Assembly (NCBI GenBank): GCA_030151135.1
Contig: JASLEQ010000598.1
Coordinates: 1 to 13,616, forward strand
DNA: 13,616 nt
Reading direction: 5' to 3'
From: Candidatus Sulfotelmatobacter sp.
GTDB taxonomy: Bacteria; Acidobacteriota; Terriglobia; Terriglobales; SbA1
Shown here: positions 1-7,316 of the stretch, piece after piece
How the letters are laid out: each line of letters opens with the position of its first letter
How positions within the stretch are numbered: the first letter of the stretch is position 1
The notes under the pieces: model-generated
What the model was told of the DNA's origin: nothing
What the model saw: the letters and a program-made list of their open reading frames with translations, nothing else
Databases searched by the model: none
Translations under genes and position numbers: made by a program

Positions 1-924
1 GCATTCTGTGGGACCGGAATTATTCACCAGGACAAACGGCAAATTCTTTGGAGGAAAGAAATGGAGCGTGTCCGCCCCAGTGAGCAGGAAGCGAAGAGAC
101 GTTTTTTCCGCCCATGAGAGCCTTAACATGCGTTCCGCGAGCGGCGTGGGCGCAAAACTTATGGAGATCTTCTCCCCTACGAGAAAATCTCTCAGCTTGC
201 CGGGATCGGTGCGAGTCTCCTCATCGACGAAGTGCACGCTTGCGCCTGCGGCCAGATACGGCCACAGTTCCCAAACTGCGGCGTCAAACCCGATCGAGGC
301 AAGCTGGCTGGCCCGATCGGCGCAAGTTACGTTGAAGGCGCGATTGTGCCATTCCACTAGATTCAACAGGCTGCCATGCCCAACCGCAACTGGCTTAGGC
401 ACTCCTGTTGAACCAGAAGTGAAGATCACGTATGCAGCCTGTTTTTCAGCGATGGAGCTTCCGGCAAACTCCGTTGCACAGCGCCTAATCGCCTCCGCGC
501 ATGTGTCGAGCGCCACCACCGTGTGGTCCCCTGAGGGCAGGGAATTCTCTGTATTAGAGTCACTCACAACCAGCCGCACTTTCGCCGATTCCAGCATTGA
601 TTGCAGACGTCGCGCAGGTGCTTTGGGCTCAAGCGGAAGGTATGCTGCGCCGAGCTTTAGGACCGCTAAGGCGGCGATCGGAAACTCGATGGAACGCGTG
701 AGGCAAAGGCCTATGACACTACCGGCGGATGCTCCCAAAGAAACCAGATAGTTCGCCAGCTGGCTCGATCGAACATGCAACTCTTGATAGCTTACAGACT
801 GTCTGCCCGCCCGGATTGCGGTGGCATCAGGCGTCAGCATGCTCTGGCGCTGAATCCGCGCTACTAGTGAAGTCCCACCTTGTGTCATTAACGTGTCGCC
901 GGAACCTGCCTCATTGCTCTGCAT
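1..924 (-). CDS. Non-ribosomal peptide synthetase adenylation domain, N-terminal part (cut by window edge)
   Basis: The reverse strand is open for 308 codons from the ATG at 924 to the window edge, with a TAA 12 bases upstream of that ATG. Adenylation-domain core motifs occur in order: A1-like SYQEL (about 45-49), A2 LKLGAAYLPLEP (89-100), A3 TSGSTGVPKP (169-178), A4 FDAAVWEL (213-220) and A5 NNSGPTE (301-307). Such domains activate an amino acid as aminoacyl-AMP and load it on a carrier protein. Aligned by eye to GrsA PheA, seven specificity positions read D214, A215, W218, F257, L281, G283, N302, matching the first seven of the classical leucine code DAWFLGNVVK. Positions 330 and 331 and the A10 lysine lie outside the window. 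No condensation domain precedes it, so it is either an initiation module or a stand-alone A domain; later domains cannot be seen. A GGGAG lies 12 bases before the ATG; the in-frame ATG at 888 is an alternative start. The family call is firm; the substrate is inferred. Confidence 0.93.
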   Translation of the reverse strand, partial: MQSNEAGSGDTLMTQGGTSLVARIQRQSMLTPDATAIRAGRQSVSYQELHVRSSQLANYLVSLGASAGSVIGLCLTRSIEFPIAALAVLKLGAAYLPLEPKAPARRLQSMLESAKVRLVVSDSNTENSLPSGDHTVVALDTCAEAIRRCATEFAGSSIAEKQAAYVIFTSGSTGVPKPVAVGHGSLLNLVEWHNRAFNVTCADRASQLASIGFDAAVWELWPYLAAGASVHFVDEETRTDPGKLRDFLVGEKISISFAPTPLAERMLRLSWAEKTSLRFLLTGADTLHFFPPKNLPFVLVNNSGPTEC

Positions 925-1309
925 GCAAACTTATTGCTCCCACCCAATTCCGTTAACCCGAGGGCCTGGAAATGTCGCAAAGTGCTTCATTCTGGGGGAG
1001 ATAACTGGCTGCAGGGGGTACAGCCCTTCAGTATCGAACAATCATACATGAGATCAAGCGCCGTCTCAAGCAGCGAAACCATTGTGCATCTAACCCAGCG
1101 GCGTTTTGAACCGTCCTGGGCCCTCAGCCAGACTTCCAGATTAAGCTCCGGCCGAACGGGGCGTTACAGTTCGTATGTTATATTTTGATCGCCGCACCGC
1201 GAAAGTGAATTCATCCAGGCACTTGATCTTCATTTCAGGATTGGCAACCTGTATTCGCCGCTCCCCTAGGCTCGCGCAGTGCCAATCTTGAGGGCGAAAT
1301 TCCCGCAGA
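925..1309. other. Divergent intergenic region, no gene recognised
   Basis: These 385 bases separate the minus-strand NRPS gene from the plus-strand acyltransferase gene, so both promoters should be here. Short open frames exist on both strands, but none shows a recognisable motif or a good ribosome site. The only promoter-like signal I can point to is an extended -10 (TG-T-TATATT, 1176-1184, plus strand) without a matching -35. It would give the acyltransferase gene a leader of roughly 120 bases. I see no convincing inverted repeat or terminator. Confidence 0.5.
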
Positions 1310-2425
1310 ATGCAGAAGCCCCCGAAATTGCGCGAGGCCCGCTTCGATGACCACCCTCGGATAGCCGCCTTGGCTGCCAAATTCCGCTTGTATGTCGAGG
1401 ATTACACTCCTTGGACACACCTCTGGAATAACAATCCCGCTTATCGCGAAATCCAAGGGAAGTTCCCGATCGGCTGGGTGCTGGAAACAGTCGAAGGCGA
1501 GCTAGCGGGCTATCTTGGCAACATCCCCATGTCCTACGAACTCGGCGGACGGAAGCTTCTCGCCGCAACCACCAGGGCCTGGGTCGTCGACACGCCGTAC
1601 CGTGCTTATTCTCCTTTACTGCTTGCTACCTATTTTCAACAGCGCAACGTCGACCTTTTTCTAAGCACGACGGTGAATTCCCAATCGGAAGCTGCCTATA
1701 GCAGCTTTCAGAGCACCCGCGTTCCCAGGGGCGTGTGGGACCGTGCTTTATTCTGCATTACCAGCTATCCCGGATTCGTCGCCAGCTATATGCGCCGGCG
1801 AAGCGGCACTTTCGGCCGCAGTACGATTTATCCCCTCTCTGCCGGTTTGTTCCTCGTCGATCTATTTCAGGGAAGACGGCTTCCGAGACCGCGCAACGCG
1901 GTTTCTATTGTCCCTTGTCCCGGTTTCGACGAACGCTTTCAACTCTTCTGGGAATCTCTCCGCACAGTCAAGAGCAACGTTCTGCTCGCCGATCGCAGCC
2001 CGCAAGCTCTGGATTGGCATTTCAAGTTGTTCCTCGAAAAAAAGCGTGCGTGGATTTATGTCGCTGCTCAGAACAATACGATCTCGGCGTATTCGATCTT
2101 TCTGCGCTATGACTACCCTGAGATTGGTCTCACTCGCGTCCGTTTAGTGGACTTTCAATGCCTCGACACGGCTCTAAGCTCCGATGTGCTGCTCTCCATG
2201 CTGCATACGGCTTTCGATCGTTGCAGACGGGAATCCATTCATATGTTGGAACTGATCGGCGTTCAGCATGAACTGGAAAATCGGCTCACCGATGCCTCGC
2301 TTCGCAATCGCCCCTTGGGTAGCTGGCTGTACTTTTACAAAACCAACAATGCAGATCTCGCCCGGCAACTGAATGACCCGAATGTTTGGGAGCCTTCGCT
2401 TTTCGATGGAGACTCTAGTCTTTGA
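1310..2425 (+). CDS. GNAT-like acyltransferase (371 aa)
   Basis: The first about 150 residues have the layout of a GNAT N-acyltransferase. They start with a REARFDDHPRIAALAAKF-type segment (8-25), followed by a beta-hairpin around GWVLETVEGELAGYLGNIP (55-73). Next comes a segment resembling the acyl-CoA-binding strand and helix (ATTRAWVVDTPYRAYSPLL, 86-104), and then the NSQSEAAYSSF stretch (123-133), which recalls the GNAT N-x-x-A-x-x-x-Y motif. The second half (about 190-350) may be another GNAT-like half, as in FemAB-type or double-GNAT proteins, but that is only a resemblance. Substrate unknown. The ATG at 1310 is the only start between the in-frame stop at 1289 and the conserved N-terminus; its ribosome site is weak. 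The gene ends inside the start of the Nudix gene (20-base overlap), suggesting coupled translation. Lying divergently beside an NRPS gene, it could acylate a peptide or glycan product, but this is speculation. Confidence 0.7.
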   Translation: MQKPPKLREARFDDHPRIAALAAKFRLYVEDYTPWTHLWNNNPAYREIQGKFPIGWVLETVEGELAGYLGNIPMSYELGGRKLLAATTRAWVVDTPYRAYSPLLLATYFQQRNVDLFLSTTVNSQSEAAYSSFQSTRVPRGVWDRALFCITSYPGFVASYMRRRSGTFGRSTIYPLSAGLFLVDLFQGRRLPRPRNAVSIVPCPGFDERFQLFWESLRTVKSNVLLADRSPQALDWHFKLFLEKKRAWIYVAAQNNTISAYSIFLRYDYPEIGLTRVRLVDFQCLDTALSSDVLLSMLHTAFDRCRRESIHMLELIGVQHELENRLTDASLRNRPLGSWLYFYKTNNADLARQLNDPNVWEPSLFDGDSSL

Positions 2426-2918
2426 TACCGTCTTGCCCGTTATTCTCTGTCTTCCAATAGAAATGCCAACCGTCATCCAATCGGCGAAACGTTTTCTGTT
2501 TAAGATCATCGCCAAGAGCGCGATCGCGATCTATTCCCGCCTCCCGCTCTTTGGAGATTTGCGGGCTGCTCTGGCTGTAATTCGTAAAGACGGGCTCATC
2601 CTGATGATCGATCGGAACGACGGCCGCGGCCTCTCCTTTCCCGGAGGACTTTCGCATTTCGGCGAGCCAGCCGAGCGCAGCATGCGCCGGGAAGTGCTAG
2701 AAGAGACGGGACTACAGGTCGACGAGGCACGCCTGCTTTTTGAATATCGCAGCACCGCGGATATTCCCTGCAAAGTAGTGGTTTTTGCGGCGACAGCCAC
2801 AGGCCAGCTCGGTGGATCCTGGGAAGGCACTCCGCGCTGGCTTTCGCCCGCCGAAGTGCAAGGCAGAGTACTCGCCAGTCAGATCGAGGTGGTCCGGCGC
2901 ATCTCTTCCACCGCTTAG
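2406..2918 (+). CDS. Nudix hydrolase
   Basis: Nudix enzymes hydrolyse a nucleoside diphosphate linked to another moiety, using a divalent metal held by the Nudix box. Here the box is complete: with the start at 2406 it has G81, E87, R95-E96, E99-E100, G102 and L103, fitting GX5EX7REUXEEXGU exactly. It is preceded by a strand reading RAALAVIRKDGLILMID and by LSFPGG. The product would be 170 residues. The first about 45 residues are hydrophobic and basic (for example FLFKIIAKSAIAIYSRLPLFG) and may form an amphipathic or membrane-facing helix. The start is uncertain: ATG 2406 has GGGAG 13 bases upstream; ATG 2373 would overlap the preceding gene by 53 bases; ATG 2463 would remove the overlap but lacks a ribosome site. 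The gene probably shares a transcript with the upstream acyltransferase gene. The substrate cannot be told from sequence. The gene is convergent with ssb 27 bases away, with no terminator visible between them. Confidence 0.88.
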   Translation: METLVFDTVLPVILCLPIEMPTVIQSAKRFLFKIIAKSAIAIYSRLPLFGDLRAALAVIRKDGLILMIDRNDGRGLSFPGGLSHFGEPAERSMRREVLEETGLQVDEARLLFEYRSTADIPCKVVVFAATATGQLGGSWEGTPRWLSPAEVQGRVLASQIEVVRRISSTA

Positions 2919-2945
2919 GGCAGGGGCGGCACGGATGGGTCGCTC

Positions 2946-3425
2946 TTAGAAAGGAATATCTTCATCTGTGATCGGGCCAGATGCGGCCGGCTCCGCCTCG
3001 GGAACTCGCTGGTCGAAGTTGTTGTTGCTGCTTGACGACCGGGATCCTCCGCTTCCGGCATAATCTCCGCCTCCGCCGCCCTCACCGCGCCCACCGAGAA
3101 GGATCAGGTCGCTGGCTACAACTTCGGTCATATATTTCTTTTGACCGGTCTGCTTGTCGTCCCACGACCGAGTCTGCAGGCGCCCCTCAACGTAAACTTT
3201 GCCGCCCTTTTTCAAATATTCCCCGGCAATCTCCGCGAGCCGCTGCCAGAGCACCACGTTATGCCACTCTGTCCGGTCCTGCCACTCGCCGCCCTTGTCT
3301 TTGAATCGTTCATTCGTGGCGATGGTCAGCTTGGCCACGGGAGTACCCTGCGGCGTGTATTTAATCTCGGGATCCTTGCCCAGGTTTCCGATCAGTTGGA
3401 CGCGATTCAGACTCTTTCCGGCCAT
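2946..3425 (-). CDS. ssb: Single-stranded DNA-binding protein
   Basis: The 159-residue protein coats single-stranded DNA during replication, repair and recombination. It starts with the typical N-terminus (SLNRVQLIGNLGKDPEIKYT, 5-24), and the OB fold runs to about residue 110. It contains the conserved EWHNVVLW segment (53-60), GKVYVEGRLQTRSW (75-88) and KKYMTEVVA. A glycine- and serine-rich disordered linker (about 111-150) follows. The protein ends in the acidic tail TDEDIPF, the docking peptide for replication and repair partners. Length and layout are normal for a bacterial SSB. The start at 3425 is supported by AAAGGAG six bases upstream and by an extended -10 promoter just before it. 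It lies alone rather than between rpsF and rpsR, so this copy is not in the ribosomal-protein operon seen in many bacteria. A second ssb elsewhere in the genome is possible. Confidence 0.97.
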   Translation of the reverse strand: MAGKSLNRVQLIGNLGKDPEIKYTPQGTPVAKLTIATNERFKDKGGEWQDRTEWHNVVLWQRLAEIAGEYLKKGGKVYVEGRLQTRSWDDKQTGQKKYMTEVVASDLILLGGRGEGGGGGDYAGSGGSRSSSSNNNFDQRVPEAEPAASGPITDEDIPF

Positions 3426-3448
3426 AACGGGCTCCTTTGCAGGGCTTC

Positions 3449-3457
3449 ACTATAGCA
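3449..3457 (-). promoter_or_regulatory. Extended -10 promoter for ssb
   Basis: The minus strand reads TGC-TATAGT here, an extended -10 with 5 of 6 matches to TATAAT and the TG one base upstream. No good -35 is visible 16-18 bases further up, as is common for extended -10 promoters. Transcription would start near 3442, giving a leader of about 17 bases that just includes the AAAGGAG ribosome site of ssb. Confidence 0.45.
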
Positions 3458-3531
3458 GATAGGGCACCGTGAATTGCTGTTCGCGACACACAAACGCGAA
3501 TGAGAGTTTCATTTCGGGCCATGACACCCTG

Positions 3532-4161
3532 TCATCTGACTAGAAACGGATTGCTCTCCCTTTCTTGCCCAATCGTCGTCAGTTCGCCATGTCCCGGAAC
3601 AACGACAGTTTCATCAGGCAAAGTCAGCAGCGTGCCGTGCAGCGATCGCATGATCTTCTGCATGTCTCCGCCGGGAAGGTCCGTTCGCCCGATCGATCCG
3701 GCGAACAGCGTGTCGCCGGCAATCAGCTTCTTCTCGCCCTCGAAATACAGGCAAATGCTGCCTTCGGTATGCCCCGGCGTGTGCAAGATATGCGCGGTGT
3801 GCGCCCCTGCCGATACTTTCTCTCCCGTCGTGATGCTTCGATCGATTTCAACTTTCCCCGGATCAGCTACGCCGATCCAGGTTGCCTGCACATCCAGCAT
3901 CTTCAGCAACGCATAATCGTTCTGGTTCAGCAGGATCGGCGCGCCCGTCAAGGCCCGCAGTTTCATCGCTCCTCCAATGTGATCAATGTGCGCGTGCGTG
4001 ATCACGATCTGCTTGATTACCAGATTGTGCTTCTGCACGATCCCCAGCACGCTGCTGATGTCGTCACCGGGATCAATCACCATACCTTCGTGGGTGTTCG
4101 AATCGCCAATAATCGAGCAATTGCACTGCAAAGGCCCAACGGGCAGGATCTCGTGAATCAT
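3532..4161 (-). CDS. Metallo-beta-lactamase-fold hydrolase, glyoxalase II-like (YcbL type)
   Basis: The 209-residue protein has the full metal ligand set of the glyoxalase II branch. HAHIDH is at 56-61 (H56, H58, D60, H61), followed by H131 in TPGHTEGS, D150 in AGDTLF, and H191 in VPGHGE, so two metals can be bound. The fold starts at once (MIHEILPVGPLQCNCSIIGD), as in short YcbL-type proteins that lack the C-terminal glutathione-binding domain of true GloB. It may hydrolyse S-lactoylglutathione or another thioester, but the family is broad and substrate cannot be assigned. It is transcribed towards ssb with a 106-base gap and probably as a separate unit. The nearest purine-rich element, GGGAG, is 16 bases from the ATG, too far for a normal ribosome site. 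A TAAAAT at 4168-4173 (minus) sits about 7 bases before the ATG, so a leaderless transcript is possible. It is divergent from the zinc-ribbon gene. Confidence 0.92.
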   Translation of the reverse strand: MIHEILPVGPLQCNCSIIGDSNTHEGMVIDPGDDISSVLGIVQKHNLVIKQIVITHAHIDHIGGAMKLRALTGAPILLNQNDYALLKMLDVQATWIGVADPGKVEIDRSITTGEKVSAGAHTAHILHTPGHTEGSICLYFEGEKKLIAGDTLFAGSIGRTDLPGGDMQKIMRSLHGTLLTLPDETVVVPGHGELTTIGQERESNPFLVR

Positions 4162-4345
4162 ATTGCTATTTTATCGGCTCCCTAAACCGTCAGCACACAT
4201 CACTACGCTTCTTCGCGAATACTAGCTCTGAGCCTGCGTCTTTCTTGATTCGGATATACGTGGGAATCCGTGGCAGAAAAGTAACGGCACTTGCCCGGCA
4301 GCGTGCCTCGGGTACACAATACGTCCAACGCTTGGGGAGGTCCTA

Positions 4346-4795
4346 GTGGCCAAATACCGTCAACATGGATATCAGGATAACGATCGAGAACCCCGCCGTG
4401 ATGCGCCGGCGCGCAAGGCGCCCCCAGAGCGCACCAGCGGCCCACCGCGCTGGGATCACTCACTCGGGCCAAAACCGGTCAATCTTCCCGGAACCCATAC
4501 CGTCTCGCGCTGCGCTCAGTGCGGTACGCTCCTGCAGAGCGCGGCAAGTTCGGGCGCGGGACAATGCCCGAAATGCGCCTTTGAACTCCATTCCTGCAAA
4601 CAATGCACTTATTTCGATCCGGGCAGCCGCTTCGAATGCATGCAACCTGTAAAGGAACGCATCCCTAAAAAAGACGCGCGCAACAATTGTGAACTTTATG
4701 AGATTCGCGTCACGCGCGAAAAAGAAACTTCAACTCCAGCCAGCCTCCGCCCAAATGACGCGCGAGCGGCATTTGAGAATCTCTTCAAAAAATAG
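4346..4795 (+). CDS. Small zinc-ribbon protein of unknown function
   Basis: The 149-residue protein has a basic, disordered N-terminus (about 1-50, rich in Arg, Pro and Lys). It is followed by a cysteine cluster: CAQC (56, 59), CPKC (74, 77), CKQC (84, 87), then C98 and C115. Eight cysteines in this order could hold two zinc ions, the first pair of CxxC forming a classical zinc ribbon. The second part (SCKQCTYFDPGSRFECMQP and NNCELYE) looks like a cysteine-rich domain of its own. The C-terminus ends with a short amphipathic segment (ARAAFENLFKK). The start is GTG at 4346 with a strong GGGGAGG five bases upstream. The gene stands alone, divergent from the MBL-fold gene and convergent with the SDR gene. 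Nucleic-acid or protein binding is plausible for a zinc ribbon with a basic tail, but I do not recognise a characterised member and assign no function. Confidence 0.85.
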   Translation: MAKYRQHGYQDNDREPRRDAPARKAPPERTSGPPRWDHSLGPKPVNLPGTHTVSRCAQCGTLLQSAASSGAGQCPKCAFELHSCKQCTYFDPGSRFECMQPVKERIPKKDARNNCELYEIRVTREKETSTPASLRPNDARAAFENLFKK

Positions 4796-4832
4796 CGCCT
4801 AAAAAGATTACGTGGAAAGCCCGAAGCCGCTT

Positions 4833-5555
4833 TTATGGTTTCTGCGTCGGCCTGATCAGAACCTCGCTCATAAATGACTGCGGCGACTGCGTCACTAGCA
4901 TCGCCACCGTGTGCGCTACATCCGCGGGTTGCAGCATCTTCTTCGGATCTTTTCCCGTATGCGGCCCCAGTTCGGTCTCGACCGAGCCAGGACAAATCAC
5001 CGATACTCGAATGTTGTTTCCACGAAGTTCTTCGGCAACCGAGTATGAAAGTCCATTCAGCCCCCACTTCGATGCCGCATACGCCGCCCCCTTGGGCAGC
5101 GCATTCTTTCCTGCAAGAGACGAGATGTTGATGATGTGCCCGGAATTTGCCTTGATCATCATCGGAACGAACGACCGGATCATGTAATACACGCCCCTCA
5201 GATTCGTATTCATGATCCGGTCCCACTCATCCGGCTTCAGCTGGTGAAGAACATCCGTAAATCCGCCAATCCCGGCATTGTTCACGAGAATGTCCAGTCG
5301 CCCGAACGTGCCCTCGACCCGTGCAGCGGCATACTCGACTTGATGCAGAACGGTCACGTCGCAGGGAATCACCTCGGTCTTGCCGCCGCCCTCCGTAATA
5401 GTGCGCGCCGTGCCGTCTAGCGTGGACTGATTTCGTCCAATGAGAATCGAAGTCGCGCCAAGGGCTGCCAGCGTACGAGCAATGGCAGCTCCAATTCCGC
5501 GGCCTGCGCCCGTCGTGATCGCAACTTGCCCGGAAAGGGGCCGAGCGGTGTCCAT
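4833..5555 (-). CDS. SDR family NAD(P)-dependent oxidoreductase
   Basis: Classical short-chain dehydrogenase of 240 residues with all the expected motifs. The nucleotide-binding TGAGRGIG is at 15-22, NNAG at 92-95, catalytic S146 in NISS, and YAASK at 159-163 (Y159, K163). N118 in the MNTNLRG segment completes the catalytic tetrad, and CPGSVET follows. IGRN after the second strand (39-42), with Arg at 41, suggests a preference for NADP, tentatively. Substrate unknown; members reduce ketones, acyl-ACPs, sugars and many others. An upstream in-frame ATG at 5633 would add 26 residues unlike the family, so I chose the ATG at 5555, which begins close to the first beta strand as in most SDRs. Neither start has a strong ribosome site; an AAAGG lies 10 bases before 5555. 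It is a single gene between convergent and divergent neighbours, so context gives no hint of a pathway. Confidence 0.93.
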   Translation of the reverse strand: MDTARPLSGQVAITTGAGRGIGAAIARTLAALGATSILIGRNQSTLDGTARTITEGGGKTEVIPCDVTVLHQVEYAAARVEGTFGRLDILVNNAGIGGFTDVLHQLKPDEWDRIMNTNLRGVYYMIRSFVPMMIKANSGHIINISSLAGKNALPKGAAYAASKWGLNGLSYSVAEELRGNNIRVSVICPGSVETELGPHTGKDPKKMLQPADVAHTVAMLVTQSPQSFMSEVLIRPTQKP

Positions 5556-5899
5556 AGTAGGAGGGCCTTTCTGTGGTAACGATCTGCAGACCTGCGATGA
5601 AAGTAGAACATCCGCTGGCTCTGCTATCCGCATCTTAACAATAAAGAGGATGATGAATGGGAAGGCGCTTGCCTTCGCGAGAAGACGTACTTATAATCCG
5701 GCCAGCCGGGAAAACGGGTCAGCCGCCTCATCGCTCCAACCGGGTTACCCCAAGTCTCCCGGAGCCCCTGCCAGGAAGCCCGGGCATTCCAAAGCAGGAT
5801 CCGAACGCAGTGCGGTCCGTACGGAATGCAGTTGCTGCTGAGTTGCTATTAAAGATTCCTATAAAAAGCTATTTCCTGCGATTCTAAGGAGCCAATGTG
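5556..5899. other. Divergent intergenic region with long leader of the TPR gene
   Basis: These 344 bases lie between the start of the SDR gene (minus) and the TPR gene (plus). A promoter for the TPR gene is at 5669-5697. If it is used, about 195 bases of untranslated leader precede the ATG at 5900. The first half of this leader is rich in short GC blocks (CCGGG, CGGGT, ACCGGG, CCCGG) that could pair in several ways. The last 60 bases are AT-rich and end with the ribosome site. I compared it by eye with riboswitch cores I know, including c-di-GMP, and found no convincing match. Short open frames here show no protein motif. Confidence 0.5.
5669..5697 (+). promoter_or_regulatory. Sigma70-type promoter for the TPR gene
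   Basis: TTGCCT (-35, 5669-5674, 4 of 6 matches to TTGACA) is followed after exactly 17 bases by a perfect TATAAT (-10, 5692-5697). Transcription would begin near 5704. It points at the TPR protein gene, whose ATG is at 5900. Confidence 0.55.
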
Positions 5900-7228
5900 A
5901 TGAAAACGATTCTGGTTACGGTTGTGCTTGGGGTAGCGGTCGTCGCGGTGGGACAGAATCCTCCGCAACCTGCTCAGGGACAACCGGCCACACCGGCAGC
6001 GGGGCAAGCCGCTGCGCCGGCGCAAAATCAGTCCGCTGCACCGGTCATTAAAGATCCTGCCGAGTACAACGCCTACGTCGCCGCCATTCAACAGAAAGAT
6101 CCTGCGGCCAAGGTCAGCGGTCTCGAAGCCTTTCTCACGCAGTATCCCAATAGCGTGATGAAAAACCAGGCCCTCGAAATCCTCATGCAGACCTATCAGC
6201 AAACTGGCAATGTGAACAAGGCCACCGACACTGCCACGAAACTGGTTGCCGTCGACTCTTGCCAGGTCCCCGCTTTGACCTTGCTCACCTACATCGATCG
6301 CATGAAGGCGCAAGGGGGAGACCCGAACGGCAAGCAGCTCTCTTCCGACGCAGAGAAATATGGACAGCAGGGAATCGATTGCCTGCCGAAATTTAACAAG
6401 CCCGAGGGCACCAGTGACGCCGACTTCGGCAAGATGAAAGCGCAGATGACCGGGAACTTCGAGGCGGGCATTGGCTGGGGGGCTCTCCAGGATAAGGACT
6501 ATGCGAAAGCGGCTCAGCATCTGAAGGCCGCCGTCGAGGCCAACCCTCCCGATTCACAGAAAGACCTCGCTCTGCTTTATCCTCTGGCGCTTTCCTACCT
6601 ACAGCAGACTCCGCCCGACTATCAGAACGGTGTCTGGTATGCCGCGCGTGCAGCGGCAGTCGCGCCCGACGCGAACAAGGCTGCGATTGAAAAATATGCG
6701 CAGTCGCAATACCGGCATTATCACCAGGGCGACGATGGCTGGGACACGGTCTACACCGCCGCGAAAGCTGGCGGACCGCAAGTACCCATTCCGCCTCCGC
6801 CCACGCCGGCTGACCAGGCCCACGACATGGTCACCAAGACTCCGCCCGAACAGATGGACTTTGCCACCTGGGAATTCGTGCTGAGCAACGGCAACCAGGC
6901 TGATCAGGATACCGTCTGGAACGCCATCAAGGGCAAGGCGGTCGCGATGAACGGAACCGTCATCAGCACAACGCCGAACGAATTTCAGATCGCCGGCAGT
7001 TCCGATGACATCGATGCCAAGAAGGCAGATATCACGCTCAAGTTCGAAGAAAACGTACCGGCCAGGTTGATTCCTAAGGACGGCGCAAGCTTCGACTTCC
7101 AGGGCGAACCGGCGTCGTACACTCCCAACCCGTTCATGATGGTGATGGACAAGGGCAAGCTGGTGAATACCAAGCCCGCTACGCCTGCCAAGAAGGCCCC
7201 TGTACACCACAAACCCGCAGCTCAATAG
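5900..7228 (+). CDS. Exported TPR-repeat protein with C-terminal OB-like domain
   Basis: The 442-residue protein starts with a signal peptide (MKTILVTVVLGVAVVAVG, residues 1-18) and a low-complexity Gln/Pro/Ala linker (19-49), so it should be exported, probably to the periplasm. From about 52 to 275 it is helical with TPR-like pairs, for example NQALEILMQTYQQTGNVNKA (89-108) and GWGALQDKDYAKAAQHLKAA (192-211). A Pro-rich hinge (about 294-303) follows. The segment 325-425 contains GKAVAMNGTVISTTPNEF and alternating strands, resembling an OB-fold of the tRNA_anti-like type, tentatively. The tail is Lys/Pro/Ala rich. The role is unknown; TPR domains scaffold protein complexes. Start choice: AAGGAG at 5886-5891 is 8 bases before ATG 5900 and 5 before the in-frame GTG 5897, so ATG is preferred. 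The gene is monocistronic, with its own promoter and a strong terminator. Confidence 0.85.
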   Translation: MKTILVTVVLGVAVVAVGQNPPQPAQGQPATPAAGQAAAPAQNQSAAPVIKDPAEYNAYVAAIQQKDPAAKVSGLEAFLTQYPNSVMKNQALEILMQTYQQTGNVNKATDTATKLVAVDSCQVPALTLLTYIDRMKAQGGDPNGKQLSSDAEKYGQQGIDCLPKFNKPEGTSDADFGKMKAQMTGNFEAGIGWGALQDKDYAKAAQHLKAAVEANPPDSQKDLALLYPLALSYLQQTPPDYQNGVWYAARAAAVAPDANKAAIEKYAQSQYRHYHQGDDGWDTVYTAAKAGGPQVPIPPPPTPADQAHDMVTKTPPEQMDFATWEFVLSNGNQADQDTVWNAIKGKAVAMNGTVISTTPNEFQIAGSSDDIDAKKADITLKFEENVPARLIPKDGASFDFQGEPASYTPNPFMMVMDKGKLVNTKPATPAKKAPVHHKPAAQ

Positions 7229-7252
7229 AATCTAAGTTCAGGAAACAGCAAA

Positions 7253-7280
7253 GGCAGCCCGAAAGGGCTGCCTCTTTTTT
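7253..7280 (+). terminator. Intrinsic terminator of the TPR gene
   Basis: A perfect 8-bp GC-rich stem (GGCAGCCC at 7253-7260 with GGGCTGCC at 7265-7272) closes a GAAA tetraloop and is followed by TCTTTTTT. It lies 24 bases after the stop of the TPR gene. On the other strand it is 44 bases after the stop of the HTH gene. There the stem is followed by the weaker TTTGCTGTTTCC, so it may serve both converging units. Confidence 0.93.
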
Positions 7281-7316
7281 GGCTCAGAACTCAGTTTCCG
7301 CAACGGCGAAGACGAT

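Noticed and set aside
8..751. Plus-strand open frame of 247 codons
   Set aside because: It is the shadow of the NRPS adenylation domain read on the other strand, which carries motifs A1 to A5 in order; the plus-strand product has none.
4796..4832. Possible terminator between the convergent zinc-ribbon and SDR genes
   Set aside because: Only a 5-bp AAAGC/GCTTT stem around a loop can be drawn, and no good T-run follows directly on either strand.
5704..5790. Possible c-di-GMP (GEMM) riboswitch because of GGGAAAAC and CCGGGTTACC
   Set aside because: The central conserved GGGACGCAAAGCC-like block is missing and the pairing does not follow the known fold.
6599..7225. Minus-strand open frame of 208 codons
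   Set aside because: It is antisense to the TPR protein gene, which has a signal peptide, ribosome site, promoter and terminator on the plus strand.
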